Shown here in pieces: positions 14,475 through 21,367 of a DNA stretch of 26,268 bases. Source of the DNA: a virus; the IMG/VR virus record IMGVR_UViG_3300043449_001310, positions 1-26,268 of that record, one strand, 5' to 3'. The notes below the pieces were generated by a model. The model did no database searches and was not told where the DNA came from. It saw nothing but the letters and a program-made list of their open reading frames with translations. The first letter of the stretch is position 1. Each line of letters begins with the position of its first letter. The position numbers were made by a program, and so were the translations under genes.

Positions 14475-14858
14475 TCATAGGTTCAAGGGATTTGCGGGCG
14501 GTGCAACCCTGCAAAGGTTTTGCCAATGCCCCGTCGTCGCGTCGTAGGCGAGGAGGGCGTGACGCTTGACGCGTCGGAAGAAGGATGCCCTGGTCACCTT
14601 GCGTTGGGCGGCGTACTCGGTGACGATCAGGTCGTCGAGCTCGGGGCCGGTCATGCGCTCGGGGAGGTCGGCGAGGTAGACGCGGAGCAGACCGATCTGC
14701 TCGTCTCTCTTTTCCTTTGCCCTGGTTGTGGCCCGTTGGCGGATAGCCTCCATGTGCTCGGGTCGGTCTCGCCAAGCCTTTTGACGCCACCGGGTCATTT
14801 GGAGTTTCGCGAGGACGGCGGCCTGTCGACCTAGCGGGGCGCGTTTTCTGCTCGGCAT
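14475..14858 (-). CDS. Basic hypothetical protein with HTH-like segment
   Basis: This 127-residue protein is very basic in its first half (MPSRKRAPLGRQAAVLAKLQMTRWRQKAWRDRPEHME). It continues with a charged helix (IRQRATTRAKEKRDEQIGLLRVYLADL) and a segment LDDLIVTEYAAQRKVTRASFFRRVKRHALL (about 75-104), in which helix-turn-helix geometry is plausible. The first half looks like a DNA- or RNA-binding helical protein related to phage HNH-adjacent or terminase-like basic proteins, but I recognise no family. Its last codons carry a TTGC/GCAA element (14492-14506) that precedes the next gene. Confidence 0.6.
   Translation of the reverse strand: MPSRKRAPLGRQAAVLAKLQMTRWRQKAWRDRPEHMEAIRQRATTRAKEKRDEQIGLLRVYLADLPERMTGPELDDLIVTEYAAQRKVTRASFFRRVKRHALLAYDATTGHWQNLCRVAPPANPLNL
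14492..14506 (-). promoter_or_regulatory. TTGC/GCAA element near 14471 start
   Basis: TTGC, seven bases, GCAA inside the last codons of the 14475-14858 gene, 20 bases before the GTG at 14471. Confidence 0.45.
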
Positions 14859-15046
14859 GGTCAGCGCTGGGGGGCTTGGGGGTGGGCCAAGGTTGCGACC
14901 CTAGCGACCGTCAAGGGAGCGTAGGGGGAGTAACCTACCTCTCGAACGGAGTGAGAGGGACGGAGTGTCAGTCGGATTGTCACAGGGTAAGGGAAGGCGA
15001 TTTAAGACGGGGGTGGGGGTGGGGTGGCGGGGGTGGTAGCCCCCTA
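14859..15046 (-). other. Intergenic region next to helicase; possible origin or control region
   Basis: This is a 188-base stretch with no gene on either strand that I can support. It holds a 6-bp hairpin (CCTCTC / GAGAGG, 14938-14958), the guanine-rich tract at 15009-15036, a GGGGG/CCCCC hairpin (15029-15044) right after the helicase stop, and two TGTCA direct repeats near 14966 and 14979. Its position beside a replicative helicase makes a replication origin or a regulatory region possible, but no AT-rich unwinding element or iteron array is visible. Confidence 0.4.
15009..15036 (+). repeat. G-quadruplex-capable tract
   Basis: Plus-strand runs of five, five, four and five guanines are separated by single T or short TGGC linkers. 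This satisfies the usual four-run G-quadruplex pattern. It is on the non-transcribed strand just downstream of the helicase gene. Confidence 0.6.
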
Positions 15047-16387
15047 TCAGATAAAACGCCTCCCAGACCCCTTAGCGGGGCTAGGATTGGCGTCTGGCTG
15101 GGCGTCCTCGGTCGTCGCGGCGTACTCCCAGCGGACTCGGCCGCCCTCGGCGTGCTGGAGGAGGACGTGCCCGGAGAAGGCGGGCTGACCTAGGGCGTTG
15201 ACGAGGCCGGCGCGGAACTGGCGTTTTGAGAAGCCGAACTTGTAGACCGGGCGACCGTTGGCGGTGGCGGCGGTGCGGAACAGGAAGCCCGAGTCGCGGG
15301 CGAAGTTGACCCACTCGGCGCAGCCGGCCCCGAGGTAGGCGAGTTGCTGGGGGGTCATCGTGTCCAGATCGTCGGCGGACTTGGGCTTGGTCGTATGGTG
15401 CATATACAGCAAGGCGGCCTTGGTCTGCTGGAGCATCTCCTGGACTCCGCCCGGGCCGCGGAGGAAGGCGGACGTGGCGGCTTGGTCGGCGATATCGAAG
15501 CCCGCGTAGGAGAGCAGCGGGTCGACGATCACGAGGTCGATGCCGTGCTTTCGGATCATGTCGCCGAGGTAGGCCACGAACTCGAAGCCGACCTTGGTGG
15601 ACTGGCGGACGAAGATGAGGTTCTGGCGGAGCAGCGCCTTCTCGGGTTCGACTAGCTTCTCGGTGGCGCCCATCAGGGACTCGCTCGCGTCGCCGATATC
15701 GTTCTCGCCCTGGACGACGAGCACCTTGAGCGGGCGGATGGGCTTGAGGCCGAAGGGGGACTTGCCCAGGGCCCAATGGACGGCGAGGTGGACGGCGAGG
15801 GATGACTTGCCGGTGCCCGAGAAGCCGACGATCTGGAACGGGTAGCCTTGGCAAATCCAGCGACGCTCGGCGCCGATGAGCACGGTCGGGTCGGCGGCGG
15901 GGTCGAAGTTGAGCATCGCGTCGAGGTCGAAATACTCGGTCGTCTTGTCCTCGGGGGCCTCCTTCGGTTTGCCAGCGAGGGCCTTGAGTTGCTGCTCGGC
16001 GTAGGCGGCGAGGGCGGCGGGGTCGGTGCCCGGGTCGGCGACGGCCTTGGCGATGCGTAGATTAAGGGCGGCTATTCTCCGCAAACTTGCGGAGGTTGCG
16101 ACCTGTTCGGCCCACGCGGCGTTGTAGGCGGAGAAGCCGACGTCGTTCGTCAGCCCGTTGACGGCCTCGCGGGTGACTGGCGACCCGGCCTTGGTCAGGG
16201 CGTCGAGGACGGTCAGTTCGTCGAGATCGGTGCCGTCGACCTTGAGGGCGTTGATGGCATAGGCTACGTCTTGCAGCCAAGGCTCGCCGAAGTCCTCGGG
16301 GGCGAGGGTCGCGGGGAGCGGGCGGTTGTCGCGGATGACGGCGCCGAGGAGGAACCGCTCGGCGTCGGAGGTGCTTGAAAGGTTCAT
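15047..16387 (-). CDS. Replicative helicase, DnaB N-domain plus RepA/RecA-like ATPase
   Basis: This 446-residue protein begins with a DnaB-type N-terminal helical domain (MNLSSTSDAERFLLGAVIRD, then DVAYAINALKVDGTDLDELTVLDAL to about residue 115). It is followed by a RecA-like ATPase with Walker A GFSGTGKSS (about 188-196), QGENDIGD (226-233), Walker B DLVIVDPLLSY (284-294) and LLYMHHTTKP (about 325-335) as motif 3/4. The layout of a short DnaB N-domain with a RepA/AAA_25 core suits phage hexameric DNA helicases. It would unwind the fork at phage replication. The start is an ATG without a Shine-Dalgarno. A primase-like activity is not visible. The call as helicase is strong; the exact subfamily is not. 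Confidence 0.88.
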   Translation of the reverse strand: MNLSSTSDAERFLLGAVIRDNRPLPATLAPEDFGEPWLQDVAYAINALKVDGTDLDELTVLDALTKAGSPVTREAVNGLTNDVGFSAYNAAWAEQVATSASLRRIAALNLRIAKAVADPGTDPAALAAYAEQQLKALAGKPKEAPEDKTTEYFDLDAMLNFDPAADPTVLIGAERRWICQGYPFQIVGFSGTGKSSLAVHLAVHWALGKSPFGLKPIRPLKVLVVQGENDIGDASESLMGATEKLVEPEKALLRQNLIFVRQSTKVGFEFVAYLGDMIRKHGIDLVIVDPLLSYAGFDIADQAATSAFLRGPGGVQEMLQQTKAALLYMHHTTKPKSADDLDTMTPQQLAYLGAGCAEWVNFARDSGFLFRTAATANGRPVYKFGFSKRQFRAGLVNALGQPAFSGHVLLQHAEGGRVRWEYAATTEDAQPDANPSPAKGSGRRFI

Positions 16388-16418
16388 GTGGGGGAGGGTG
16401 GGAATGACCTTCCCCTAC

Positions 16419-16430
16419 CCTTGCGTCAAG
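16419..16430 (-). repeat. 12-mer shared with 11539-11550, spanning a stop codon
   Basis: The sequence CTTGACGCAAGG recurs here with the TGA of the 16426-16719 gene in the same position as in the terL copy. The 38-base gap to the helicase start holds nothing else but a GGGGAAGG tract. Confidence 0.5.
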
Positions 16431-16719
16431 ACCTTTGCTTTTTGGGGGCCTTGCGGGCAGGGCCGTAGTAGGGAGCGCGGCGGACGTACTTCCCGGTATA
16501 GCGGCGCAGCTCGATGCGCTCCAGGATGCCAGCCTTGACGCCCTCGCCGAGATAGCGCTTGGCGCACGAGCGTTTGCACTTCCAGCGCTTTTCCCAGTAG
16601 TCAATGGGGTGAAAGCCAGGAGGAGCCTTCTCGGCTTGTTTCTGGATCTCGGAGACGATGGCGTCGAGGATGGCGTCGCGGACGCGGTGGTTGGCGACGA
16701 TGCTGTTGCCTTGGCTCAT
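16426..16719 (-). CDS. Small basic protein, possible winged-helix DNA-binding protein
   Basis: This 97-residue protein starts in an ATGA overlap with the DUF551 gene. It reads as a helical N-terminus (VRDAILDAIVSEIQKQAEKAPPGFHPIDYWEKRWKCKRSCAKRYLGEGVKAGILERIELRR) followed by a basic Tyr/Arg/Lys tail (YTGKYVRRAPYYGPARKAPKKQRS). The pattern in which a helix with KCKRSCAKRYL leads to VKAGILERIELRR then YTGKYVRRAPYY resembles a winged helix, with a beta-wing near the end. It lies directly before the helicase, so a helicase loader or replication initiator accessory is a reasonable guess, not a finding. Confidence 0.6.
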   Translation of the reverse strand: MSQGNSIVANHRVRDAILDAIVSEIQKQAEKAPPGFHPIDYWEKRWKCKRSCAKRYLGEGVKAGILERIELRRYTGKYVRRAPYYGPARKAPKKQRS

Positions 16720-16973
16720 TTGGCGGGGGGTTTAGGAAGGGGCATCCAATGCGTTGGATGTACAACCGCATCCCAACCAGTGCTCCAACGCTCTTCTCCA
16801 AAATAACGACAAACGACATCAATCATGTATTTCTTTTCACATTCAAAGTATGCCAAAATCATAGTATCGTCGTCCTTGGGAGCACTATCCATTGACCTCC
16901 AGATGCCAATCGTTTCGCAAGGGTCGTAAGGCCCTAGTTTAATGATGCGTCCGGGCTTGTTGCGTTTGCTCAT
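16716..16973 (-). CDS. DUF551 family protein
   Basis: This 85-residue protein contains WRSMDSAPKDDDTMILAYF (about 25-43) and ends in THWMPLPKPPAK. Both ends match the DUF551 signature (W-x-x-M-D-x-A-P-x-D followed by T-H-W-M-P-L-P-x-P-P), which is common in phage early regions and has no established function. It is somewhat longer than the minimal domain, with a 20-residue basic lead. It overlaps its neighbours by four bases on both sides. The local sequence is noticeably lower in GC than the flanking genes, which suggests acquisition from another phage. Confidence 0.85.
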   Translation of the reverse strand: MSKRNKPGRIIKLGPYDPCETIGIWRSMDSAPKDDDTMILAYFECEKKYMIDVVCRYFGEERWSTGWDAVVHPTHWMPLPKPPAK

Positions 16974-17737
16974 TTGGTCTTGGGGGTGAAGAAGCGCAGG
17001 CCTGTGTTCCAGACCCATTTGCGGCCGACCTTGTGGACCAGCCAAGCCTTGTAGTTGTCGCCGTCCACCCAGCCGGCCACGAAGCCAGAGCCCCAGCGGG
17101 CGGTTGCTAGGCGGTGGGAGGCGTAGCTCATCTCGTCCTTGAGGCAGAGGCATCCGGCGCTGAAGGCGTTCCCGCTGCCGTGTTGGGTCAGGGCGATGCT
17201 GGCGAGGTTGTGTGTGTGGCCGTGTACCAGGGCGCCGCCGTGTACGGCGTAGTGCAGCCCCTGCTTTACTGTCGCGTTCTCGCCGTGGGCGTAGCCATGG
17301 ACGAAGGCCACGGGGCCTAGGCGGTGGACGCCCTTGTCGGCGTGGTAGGGCAGCATGACCTTGCAACCTGATGCCCTAGCGTTGGCGCAGATCTCGGACT
17401 TCACGTCATGGCAGTAGTCGCGGACCATCGCCGAGCTGGCCGTCGAGATCAGGCTGTCGAGGCGGTGCTCGTGGTTGCCCCAGAGCCAGACAGTGGGCGA
17501 GAAGCGGCGGATGAAGGCGTTGCCGGCCATGATGTCGGCCTTGAGGGACTCGCCTGACTCGGCGTCATTGGAGCCGACGCCACGGCGGAGGGCGCGGAAG
17601 TCGTAGTGGTCCCCGCCGGCGATGCGGACGTGGGGCTTGTAGTCCTTGCAGAACTCCCAGAGGGCGGCGAGGGCCTCCGTGTCGGCCATGTCGCCGTGGG
17701 AGTCGGAGGCGAAGACGAAGCGGATGGGCTCGCTCAT
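16970..17737 (-). CDS. Calcineurin-like metallophosphoesterase
   Basis: This 255-residue protein has the full set of dinuclear-metal motifs: DSHGD (12-16, Asp and His ligands), GGDHYD (41-46), GNHEH (87-91), a downstream His in FVHGY (145-149) and GHTH (173-176). It is therefore probably active on phosphoesters, such as nucleotides, DNA or RNA ends, or cyclic nucleotides; the substrate cannot be read from sequence. The ATG start is chosen because the AAGGGAGG Shine-Dalgarno is six bases upstream, inside the end of the preceding coiled-coil gene; the frame continues further upstream but that part duplicates the coupling cassette. It ends in ATGA overlap with the DUF551 gene. Confidence 0.85.
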   Translation of the reverse strand: MSEPIRFVFASDSHGDMADTEALAALWEFCKDYKPHVRIAGGDHYDFRALRRGVGSNDAESGESLKADIMAGNAFIRRFSPTVWLWGNHEHRLDSLISTASSAMVRDYCHDVKSEICANARASGCKVMLPYHADKGVHRLGPVAFVHGYAHGENATVKQGLHYAVHGGALVHGHTHNLASIALTQHGSGNAFSAGCLCLKDEMSYASHRLATARWGSGFVAGWVDGDNYKAWLVHKVGRKWVWNTGLRFFTPKTK

Positions 17738-17757
17738 GGCTGGCCTCCCTTCTTTGC
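17731..17757 (-). repeat. Coupling cassette copy 1
   Basis: This copy encodes the C-terminal KKGGQP of the coiled-coil gene at 17734-18144 and, in the overlapping frame, the Shine-Dalgarno (GGGAGG) plus ATGAGC start of the metallophosphoesterase. It nearly matches the copies at 18138-18165 and 24450-24477. Confidence 0.85.
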
Positions 17758-18144
17758 TTCCTGCCAGTTGTCCCACTCGCCATCCCATTCGCCCGGGCCG
17801 TGGGCAGGACCTTTGATAATTTTCGCCATCGCATCACCGGCTTTAGTCAGCCGCTCGACCTCGGCTTTGAGGCGGTTATAGTCGGAGGCAGTTAGTAGGT
17901 TTCCCTTCTCGTCCTGCCAACGCATAGCCATAAGGCCATCGTTGAAATCTTCCAGCCGCTCGACCTCGGCCTTGAGGCTATCGCACTCGACTGCCAGCAC
18001 GCTGTTCTCCGCTTGGCGGGCTTGGCACTCGGCCTTGAGGCGGGCGTAGTCCTCGTATTTAACCCAGCATCCATCGTCAGTTTGCATAGTGCAATCATCA
18101 GTGCTGAACTCTGGACTAAAGGCGTATCGCTTCGGCTCGCTCAC
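17734..18144 (-). CDS. Coiled-coil protein with KKGGQP tail (paralogue 1)
   Basis: This 136-residue protein starts at GTG (VSEPKRYAFSPEF), with a Shine-Dalgarno inside the upstream paralogue. It contains two coiled-coil blocks with the near-identical motif RLKAEVERL (about 93-101; a SLKAEVERLED variant at about 56-66) and ends in a Trp-rich segment WDGEWDNWQEAKKGGQP. The same motif and C-terminus occur in the genes at 18141-18425 and 24453-24812. No catalytic motif is visible. Similar small coiled-coil proteins abound in phage early regions with unknown roles. The tail codons contain the Shine-Dalgarno for the metallophosphoesterase, so translation of the two is probably coupled. Confidence 0.7.
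   Translation of the reverse strand: MSEPKRYAFSPEFSTDDCTMQTDDGCWVKYEDYARLKAECQARQAENSVLAVECDSLKAEVERLEDFNDGLMAMRWQDEKGNLLTASDYNRLKAEVERLTKAGDAMAKIIKGPAHGPGEWDGEWDNWQEAKKGGQP
17848..17874 (-). repeat. 27-bp coiled-coil repeat copy
   Basis: Plus-strand unit starting CAGCCGCTCGACCTCGG, encoding RLKAEVERL in paralogue 1. It matches the copies at 17953, 18264, 24570 and 24654 with only one or two substitutions in most. Confidence 0.75.
17953..17979 (-). repeat. 27-bp coiled-coil repeat copy
   Basis: Same unit in paralogue 1, encoding SLKAEVERL; slightly diverged at its GAGGCT end. Confidence 0.7.
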
Positions 18145-18165
18145 GGCTGGCCTCCCTTCTTGGCG
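18138..18165 (-). repeat. Coupling cassette copy 2
   Basis: Identical over 28 bases to the copy at 24450-24477. It encodes KKGGQP then stop in one frame and the ribosome-binding site plus GTGAGC start in the other. Confidence 0.85.
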
Positions 18166-18425
18166 GCGTTCCAATTATCAATCATATCGCAATCTTTTGG
18201 GTCATATCCTTCTGCTCGATAACAAGCCTCAAGATGGATAACCAAACAATCCCCCGCATTGGTCAGCCGCTCCACCTCGGCTTTGAGGCGGGTGTTCTCA
18301 ACTTGTAGTTCGCCGATTCTAACCATCAGTTGCGCCTCGACCTTAACTGCCTTCATGCGTTCTAGCTGCGCCATCTCTTCGATGCGGGCTTCTAGGGCTT
18401 TGATGCGGCTTTCGTAATAACTCAC
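18141..18425 (-). CDS. Coiled-coil protein with KKGGQP tail (paralogue 2)
   Basis: This 94-residue protein starts at GTG (VSYYESRIKALEARIEEMAQLERMK) in a GTGA overlap with the HTH-like gene. Heptad-like Leu/Ile spacing runs to RLKAEVERLTNAGD (about 52-65), followed by a Cys/Tyr-containing segment and DNWNAAKKGGQP at the C-terminus. It is a shorter sibling of the two other coiled-coil genes and lies immediately upstream of paralogue 1, so the pair looks like a tandem duplication. Function unknown. Confidence 0.7.
   Translation of the reverse strand: MSYYESRIKALEARIEEMAQLERMKAVKVEAQLMVRIGELQVENTRLKAEVERLTNAGDCLVIHLEACYRAEGYDPKDCDMIDNWNAAKKGGQP
18264..18290 (-). repeat. 27-bp coiled-coil repeat copy
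   Basis: Same unit in paralogue 2, encoding RLKAEVERL. Confidence 0.75.
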
Positions 18426-18724
18426 GAGGCGGCTCCCTTCATCAGCCCGAGCTCGACGAGGCGGCGGTCGCGGTATGCCCGGGCTTGGGCGATATCCTGG
18501 GGCGCGCGTTCCCAGAGGGCGACGCGGCGGCGGTTGATGCGGAAGTACAGGACGCCGTTGATGCGGGACAGGTAGCAGTCCGGGTTGGTCGGCTTCTCGA
18601 AGGGCGTCTCCTCGCGGAGGCGGCCAACGGTATGCTTGGGGCATTGGAGCAGCCAAGCGGCCCGCTCGATGCTCAGCCCCATGCCGACGGCCCAGGCGGC
18701 CTGCTCGCGGGTCAGAGTTTCCAT
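18422..18724 (-). CDS. Small HTH-like protein
   Basis: This 100-residue protein starts at METLTREQAAWAVGMGLSIERAAWLLQCPKHTVGRLREETPF. Residues about 5-35 fit a helix-turn-helix in which AWLLQCPKHTVGRL is the recognition part, followed by a beta-like YLSRINGVLYFRINRRRVALWERAPQDIAQARAYRDRRL, which resembles the C-terminal DNA-contact region seen in small phage proteins. The start overlaps the kinase gene by 13 bases. It may be a regulator or AlpA-like protein, but I could not fix a family. Confidence 0.6.
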   Translation of the reverse strand: METLTREQAAWAVGMGLSIERAAWLLQCPKHTVGRLREETPFEKPTNPDCYLSRINGVLYFRINRRRVALWERAPQDIAQARAYRDRRLVELGLMKGAAS

Positions 18725-19293
18725 GCGCGGGCCATGCGGCGCCCCTCCGCCATGATTTCGTTGCGGCTGTTCTGCTTGAAGCAGAGTTCGACGTCGAAGT
18801 CGACCTCGGCCCGGAGATCCATCAGCGACCAAGCCTCCTCGTCGTTCGCGGGGAGGATGCCCGCGGTCGAGATGTGGACGGTGCGGAGGTTCCAATTGTA
18901 TTCGTCCATGATGCGGCTGACGACCTTGTACTCGTTCAGGTAACGCCAATCCGAGCAGACGACGGTCTCATGCGGGAGGCCATCGGCGGAGACGAAGGGT
19001 AGGTAGCGGGCGAGGTGCTCGGCGAAGACGTCCTGGTTCAGCGAGCGGGCGAACTTCCCGGTGCTCACGAGGAAGTCGCGGTGCTTGACCTTGAACTCCT
19101 CGTTGAAGAAGTCGCCCTCGAGGTGCAGATAGGACAGCATGGCGTTGGCGCACTCCTTGAGGGGGTCGGCGAAGTTGACCTTTGAGGCCCGGCGCTCAGA
19201 CCATTCGAGCAGCCCGTTGGCGAGGGTGTCCTTCCCGGCCCTTGAGAAGCCTGCGATCAGGACGAGGGTGGGTCGGCCTTCGATGATGGTCAT
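18712..19293 (-). CDS. Deoxynucleotide monophosphate kinase-like P-loop protein
   Basis: This 193-residue protein opens with TLVLIAGFSRAGKDTLANGLLE, a Walker A GFSRAGKD typical of phage dNMP kinases and adenylate-kinase-like proteins. It continues with KVNFADPLKECANAMLSYLH (about 36-55), the F-A-D-P-L-K motif found in phage dNMP kinase-like proteins, and FLVSTGKFARSLNQDVFAEHLARYL, then VVCSDWRYLNEYKVV, matching the D-x-R-x-x-x-E segment of that group. It would phosphorylate dNMPs for phage DNA synthesis. The ATG overlaps the preceding stop (ATGA), which settles the start; an upstream extension would be a Pro/Ser shadow of the next gene. Good confidence for the family, not for substrate. Confidence 0.82.
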   Translation of the reverse strand: MTIIEGRPTLVLIAGFSRAGKDTLANGLLEWSERRASKVNFADPLKECANAMLSYLHLEGDFFNEEFKVKHRDFLVSTGKFARSLNQDVFAEHLARYLPFVSADGLPHETVVCSDWRYLNEYKVVSRIMDEYNWNLRTVHISTAGILPANDEEAWSLMDLRAEVDFDVELCFKQNSRNEIMAEGRRMARAWKL

Positions 19294-19487
19294 GAGGCGG
19301 TGGCGTCGTATTGACGGAGGAGGCGGGACAGGCGCAGCGCCTTGCGGAACTGGCGGCCCGAGACCTTGAGCGCCTTGCGGAGGTGCCGGTGCTTGACGGT
19401 CGGGTCGGTGCGGAGGGCCTCGAGGCAGATCAGGGTGCGGGTCTGGCGGTCGCCCTGGCGGGCCTCGGCGATGAAATCTCGGTTCAT
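19290..19487 (-). CDS. Small basic helical protein, unknown
   Basis: This 65-residue protein starts at MNRDFIAEARQGDRQTRTLICLEALRTDPTVKHRHLRKALKVSGRQFRKALRLSRLLRQYD. It is basic and helical. The segment VKHRHLRKALKVSGRQFRKALRLSRLL could form a helix-turn-helix. It is sandwiched between the ssDNA-binding candidate and the kinase with one- and four-base overlaps, so it belongs to the recombination/replication operon. No function assigned. Confidence 0.6.
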   Translation of the reverse strand: MNRDFIAEARQGDRQTRTLICLEALRTDPTVKHRHLRKALKVSGRQFRKALRLSRLLRQYDATAS

Positions 19488-19927
19488 CAGAAGGGCGGAG
19501 CCTCCATGTTGGAGTCGGGGGCGGGGCTGGCCTTCGTGGAGCCCTTCGCGAAGCCGAGTTTGTATTTGAACTGCGGCTTGCCCTGCCATTCGCCGTTGGG
19601 CTCGACGGTAACGGCGACGTCGATGGTCTGGCCCGCGGCTGGCTTGAGGTACTCGAGGAACTCGGCGGGGGTGGCGTCGAGGCGCAGCTCGGCGGTGTAC
19701 TTGCCGGAGAACTTGCCGACGAGCATGGCGAGGGCCTTGCCGTATTTGGCGGAGTAGTTCTTCGACAGGCAGTTGCCTTCGACGTCGACGAAGAAGATGC
19801 GGGCGGACACGGTGCCGTCATCCCACGTCTTGACCTTCTCGAACTTGGGGGCGATGAGCTTCAGGCGGTAGTTGCCGGACTGCTCGATGGTCTTCAGCGG
19901 GGGGCGGTCGTTTGCGGGTTGGGTCAT
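19487..19927 (-). CDS. Probable ssDNA-binding protein
   Basis: This 146-residue protein has a beta-rich body (NYRLKLIAPKFEKVKTWDDGTVSARIFFVDVEGNCLSKNY, then KYTAELRLDATPAEFLEYLKPAAGQTIDVAVTVEPNGEWQGKPQFKYKLGFA) consistent with an OB fold, and a linker rich in Ser, Ala and Pro. The C-terminus ends NMEAPPF, a Pro-Pro-Phe tip like the D-D-I-P-F tail by which SSB proteins contact partners. It lies between the exonuclease and the kinase, where phages often encode an SSB. The OB fold is inferred from pattern, not alignment, so SSB is likely but not certain. Confidence 0.65.
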   Translation of the reverse strand: MTQPANDRPPLKTIEQSGNYRLKLIAPKFEKVKTWDDGTVSARIFFVDVEGNCLSKNYSAKYGKALAMLVGKFSGKYTAELRLDATPAEFLEYLKPAAGQTIDVAVTVEPNGEWQGKPQFKYKLGFAKGSTKASPAPDSNMEAPPF

Positions 19928-19934
19928 GTTGGTA

Positions 19935-20753
19935 TTAGGCGAAGGTGATGGGGGCGGGGGCGTCGGTCGGCGCCTTGTTCAGGTCGAGCGTCTGGATCTC
20001 CTGGGAGTAGCCGGGCCAGTCGTTCGACGCGAGGCAGGCCTTGTAGGTCTCGACGGCCTTGACGAAGTCGCTGTAGCCGTAGGCCATCAGGTCGGGGCCG
20101 AGCTCGTAGACGGCGGTCTGGAGGGTTTCCTTCTCGACGCAGATGAAGCGGAAGCCTTGGACGTGTTCCTTGAAGCCCGCGGTGTAGGCGGCCTTGTAGA
20201 AGTTAGCCTGGAGGTTGTAGCGGTAGGCGCGGACGGCCTTGAGGAAGCCCGAGGGGGACGCGTCCTCGCACGTCTTGAGGTCGTAGAGATAGCCGTCCTC
20301 CCCGACGGCGTCGATGGCGGCCTTGATGTTGGCATCCATGAAGGTCGTCATGAACATGAACTCGGTCGCCTTGAACTTGAAGCCGTGCCGGTCAATGCAG
20401 CCGAGGGCGGCGGCAGCGATCTTGAGGGACTCCTCCGCCTCGTCGGCGCTGAGGACGGTCGTCCCGGGCTGGAGGGCGGCGGTGAAGGCCTCGTAGGCGG
20501 CCTTGCCGTCCTTGGTGCGGCGGTCGACGACCGGGGCCACGGCGAAGGCGGTCTCGGCCTTGGGCTTGTCCAGGACGAGGGCGTGGACGTAGGAGCCGAC
20601 GCGGAGGGCCTTGGTCGCCTCGCGCTCGGCCGTCATGTACTGGCGGTAGTGGGCCGGGGACTTGAGGATTTCCTTCGAGCCGGAGTAGTTCAGCGCCTCG
20701 ATGCAATCGTATTGGACGCGGTGGGGGATGATGTGGGGGGGGATGTGTTGCAT
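19935..20753 (-). CDS. RecE-like PDDEXK exonuclease
   Basis: This 272-residue protein fits the exonuclease VIII/RecE-type nuclease domain. The N-terminal motif LNYSGSKEILKSPAHYRQYM (about 21-40) is the S-x-S-x-x-x-x-x-x-x-S-P substrate loop of the family. RVGSYVHALVL (51-61) gives the conserved G-x-x-x-H, then T-E-F (130-132), AAIDAVGEDGYLYDLKT (145-161) supplies the D-x(n)-D-x-K core, and YNLQANFYKAAY (179-190) is the Q-x-x-x-Y motif. It would resect double-stranded ends for strand annealing. The ERF-type annealing gene sits about 700 bases upstream, so both belong to one recombination system. Confidence 0.88.
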   Translation of the reverse strand: MQHIPPHIIPHRVQYDCIEALNYSGSKEILKSPAHYRQYMTAEREATKALRVGSYVHALVLDKPKAETAFAVAPVVDRRTKDGKAAYEAFTAALQPGTTVLSADEAEESLKIAAAALGCIDRHGFKFKATEFMFMTTFMDANIKAAIDAVGEDGYLYDLKTCEDASPSGFLKAVRAYRYNLQANFYKAAYTAGFKEHVQGFRFICVEKETLQTAVYELGPDLMAYGYSDFVKAVETYKACLASNDWPGYSQEIQTLDLNKAPTDAPAPITFA

Positions 20754-20771
20754 GGGTGTGTGTGGGAAAGG

Positions 20772-21116
20772 TTAGAGGGCGTCGTCCTCGGCGGTGCTGT
20801 CCTCGAGGGCGAAGGTCACGGCCTTGGCGTGTTGCAGGGCCTCCTCGGCGAGGCGCTCGCATTCCTCGAGCTGATTGCGGAGGCAGCGCAGGGAGACGAC
20901 GGCGGCGTGTGCCCGGTCGTAGTAGGCCTTAACGTCGTAGGCCTCGGCGAGGGTATCAGGGTTGAGGCGGTCAATCTCCTCGCGGGCGAGGTCGGCGCAT
21001 TGGCTGACCCGGGTGTAGTCGCCGATCGTGTCGGCCCGGGCGGCGCGGTCGGACAACTTGCCCAGGGCGTCGGCGGACTGCATGAGGAGGCCGCGGATGT
21101 ATTCGTGGTTCGTCAT
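20772..21116 (-). CDS. Hypothetical helical protein
   Basis: This 114-residue protein is highly helical and acidic, starting MTNHEYIRGLLMQSADALGKLSDRAARADTIGD and ending HAKAVTFALEDSTAEDDAL, with an acidic C-terminal tail. It lies between the exonuclease and an unknown gene in the recombination module, two bases after the previous stop. No motif recognised; an accessory to the exonuclease is conceivable. Confidence 0.6.
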   Translation of the reverse strand: MTNHEYIRGLLMQSADALGKLSDRAARADTIGDYTRVSQCADLAREEIDRLNPDTLAEAYDVKAYYDRAHAAVVSLRCLRNQLEECERLAEEALQHAKAVTFALEDSTAEDDAL

Positions 21117-21118
21117 AG

Positions 21119-21367
21119 TCAGAAGGCGACCTCGCTGATGGTCTTCCCGTCGGTGAAGAAGAAGCGCACGTTCGAACGGGCGAGGCTGGGCAGGGTGTTG
21201 CGCTTCCAGTCGGCGAGGTTCGCGTCGAAGACCTTGCGGGACTTGGCGAAGACCTCGGCGTAGGGGATGCCGTCCAGGAGGAGCAGCAGGACGAACGGGT
21301 AGCCGGAGGAGGCGGCGGCCTTGACGACGCCGGAGGGGACGAGGATGGGCTTCTTGATCGGCTTCAC
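21119..21367 (-). CDS. Hypothetical small protein, recombination module
   Basis: This 82-residue protein uses a GTG start in a GTGA overlap with the small membrane protein gene. The sequence (KPILVPSGVVKAAASSGYPFVLLLLLDGIPYAEVF) contains a short hydrophobic stretch too weak for a confident membrane helix, and ends in a basic/aromatic segment SLARSNVRFFFTDGKTISEVAF. I recognise no family. Confidence 0.55.
   Translation of the reverse strand: MKPIKKPILVPSGVVKAAASSGYPFVLLLLLDGIPYAEVFAKSRKVFDANLADWKRNTLPSLARSNVRFFFTDGKTISEVAF

Noticed and set aside
14859-15046. tRNA gene in the helicase-side gap because of a GTTCGA string
   Set aside because: No cloverleaf, acceptor stem or anticodon arm could be built around it.
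16079-16092. Palindrome CCGCAA-AC-TTGCGG inside the helicase gene
   Set aside because: It lies in normal coding sequence and matches codon preference; no separate site is supported.
19872-21263. Plus-strand 463-codon Gly/Val/Glu-rich open frame
   Set aside because: It is the complement of the well-supported exonuclease and neighbouring genes and has a shadow composition, with no motif.
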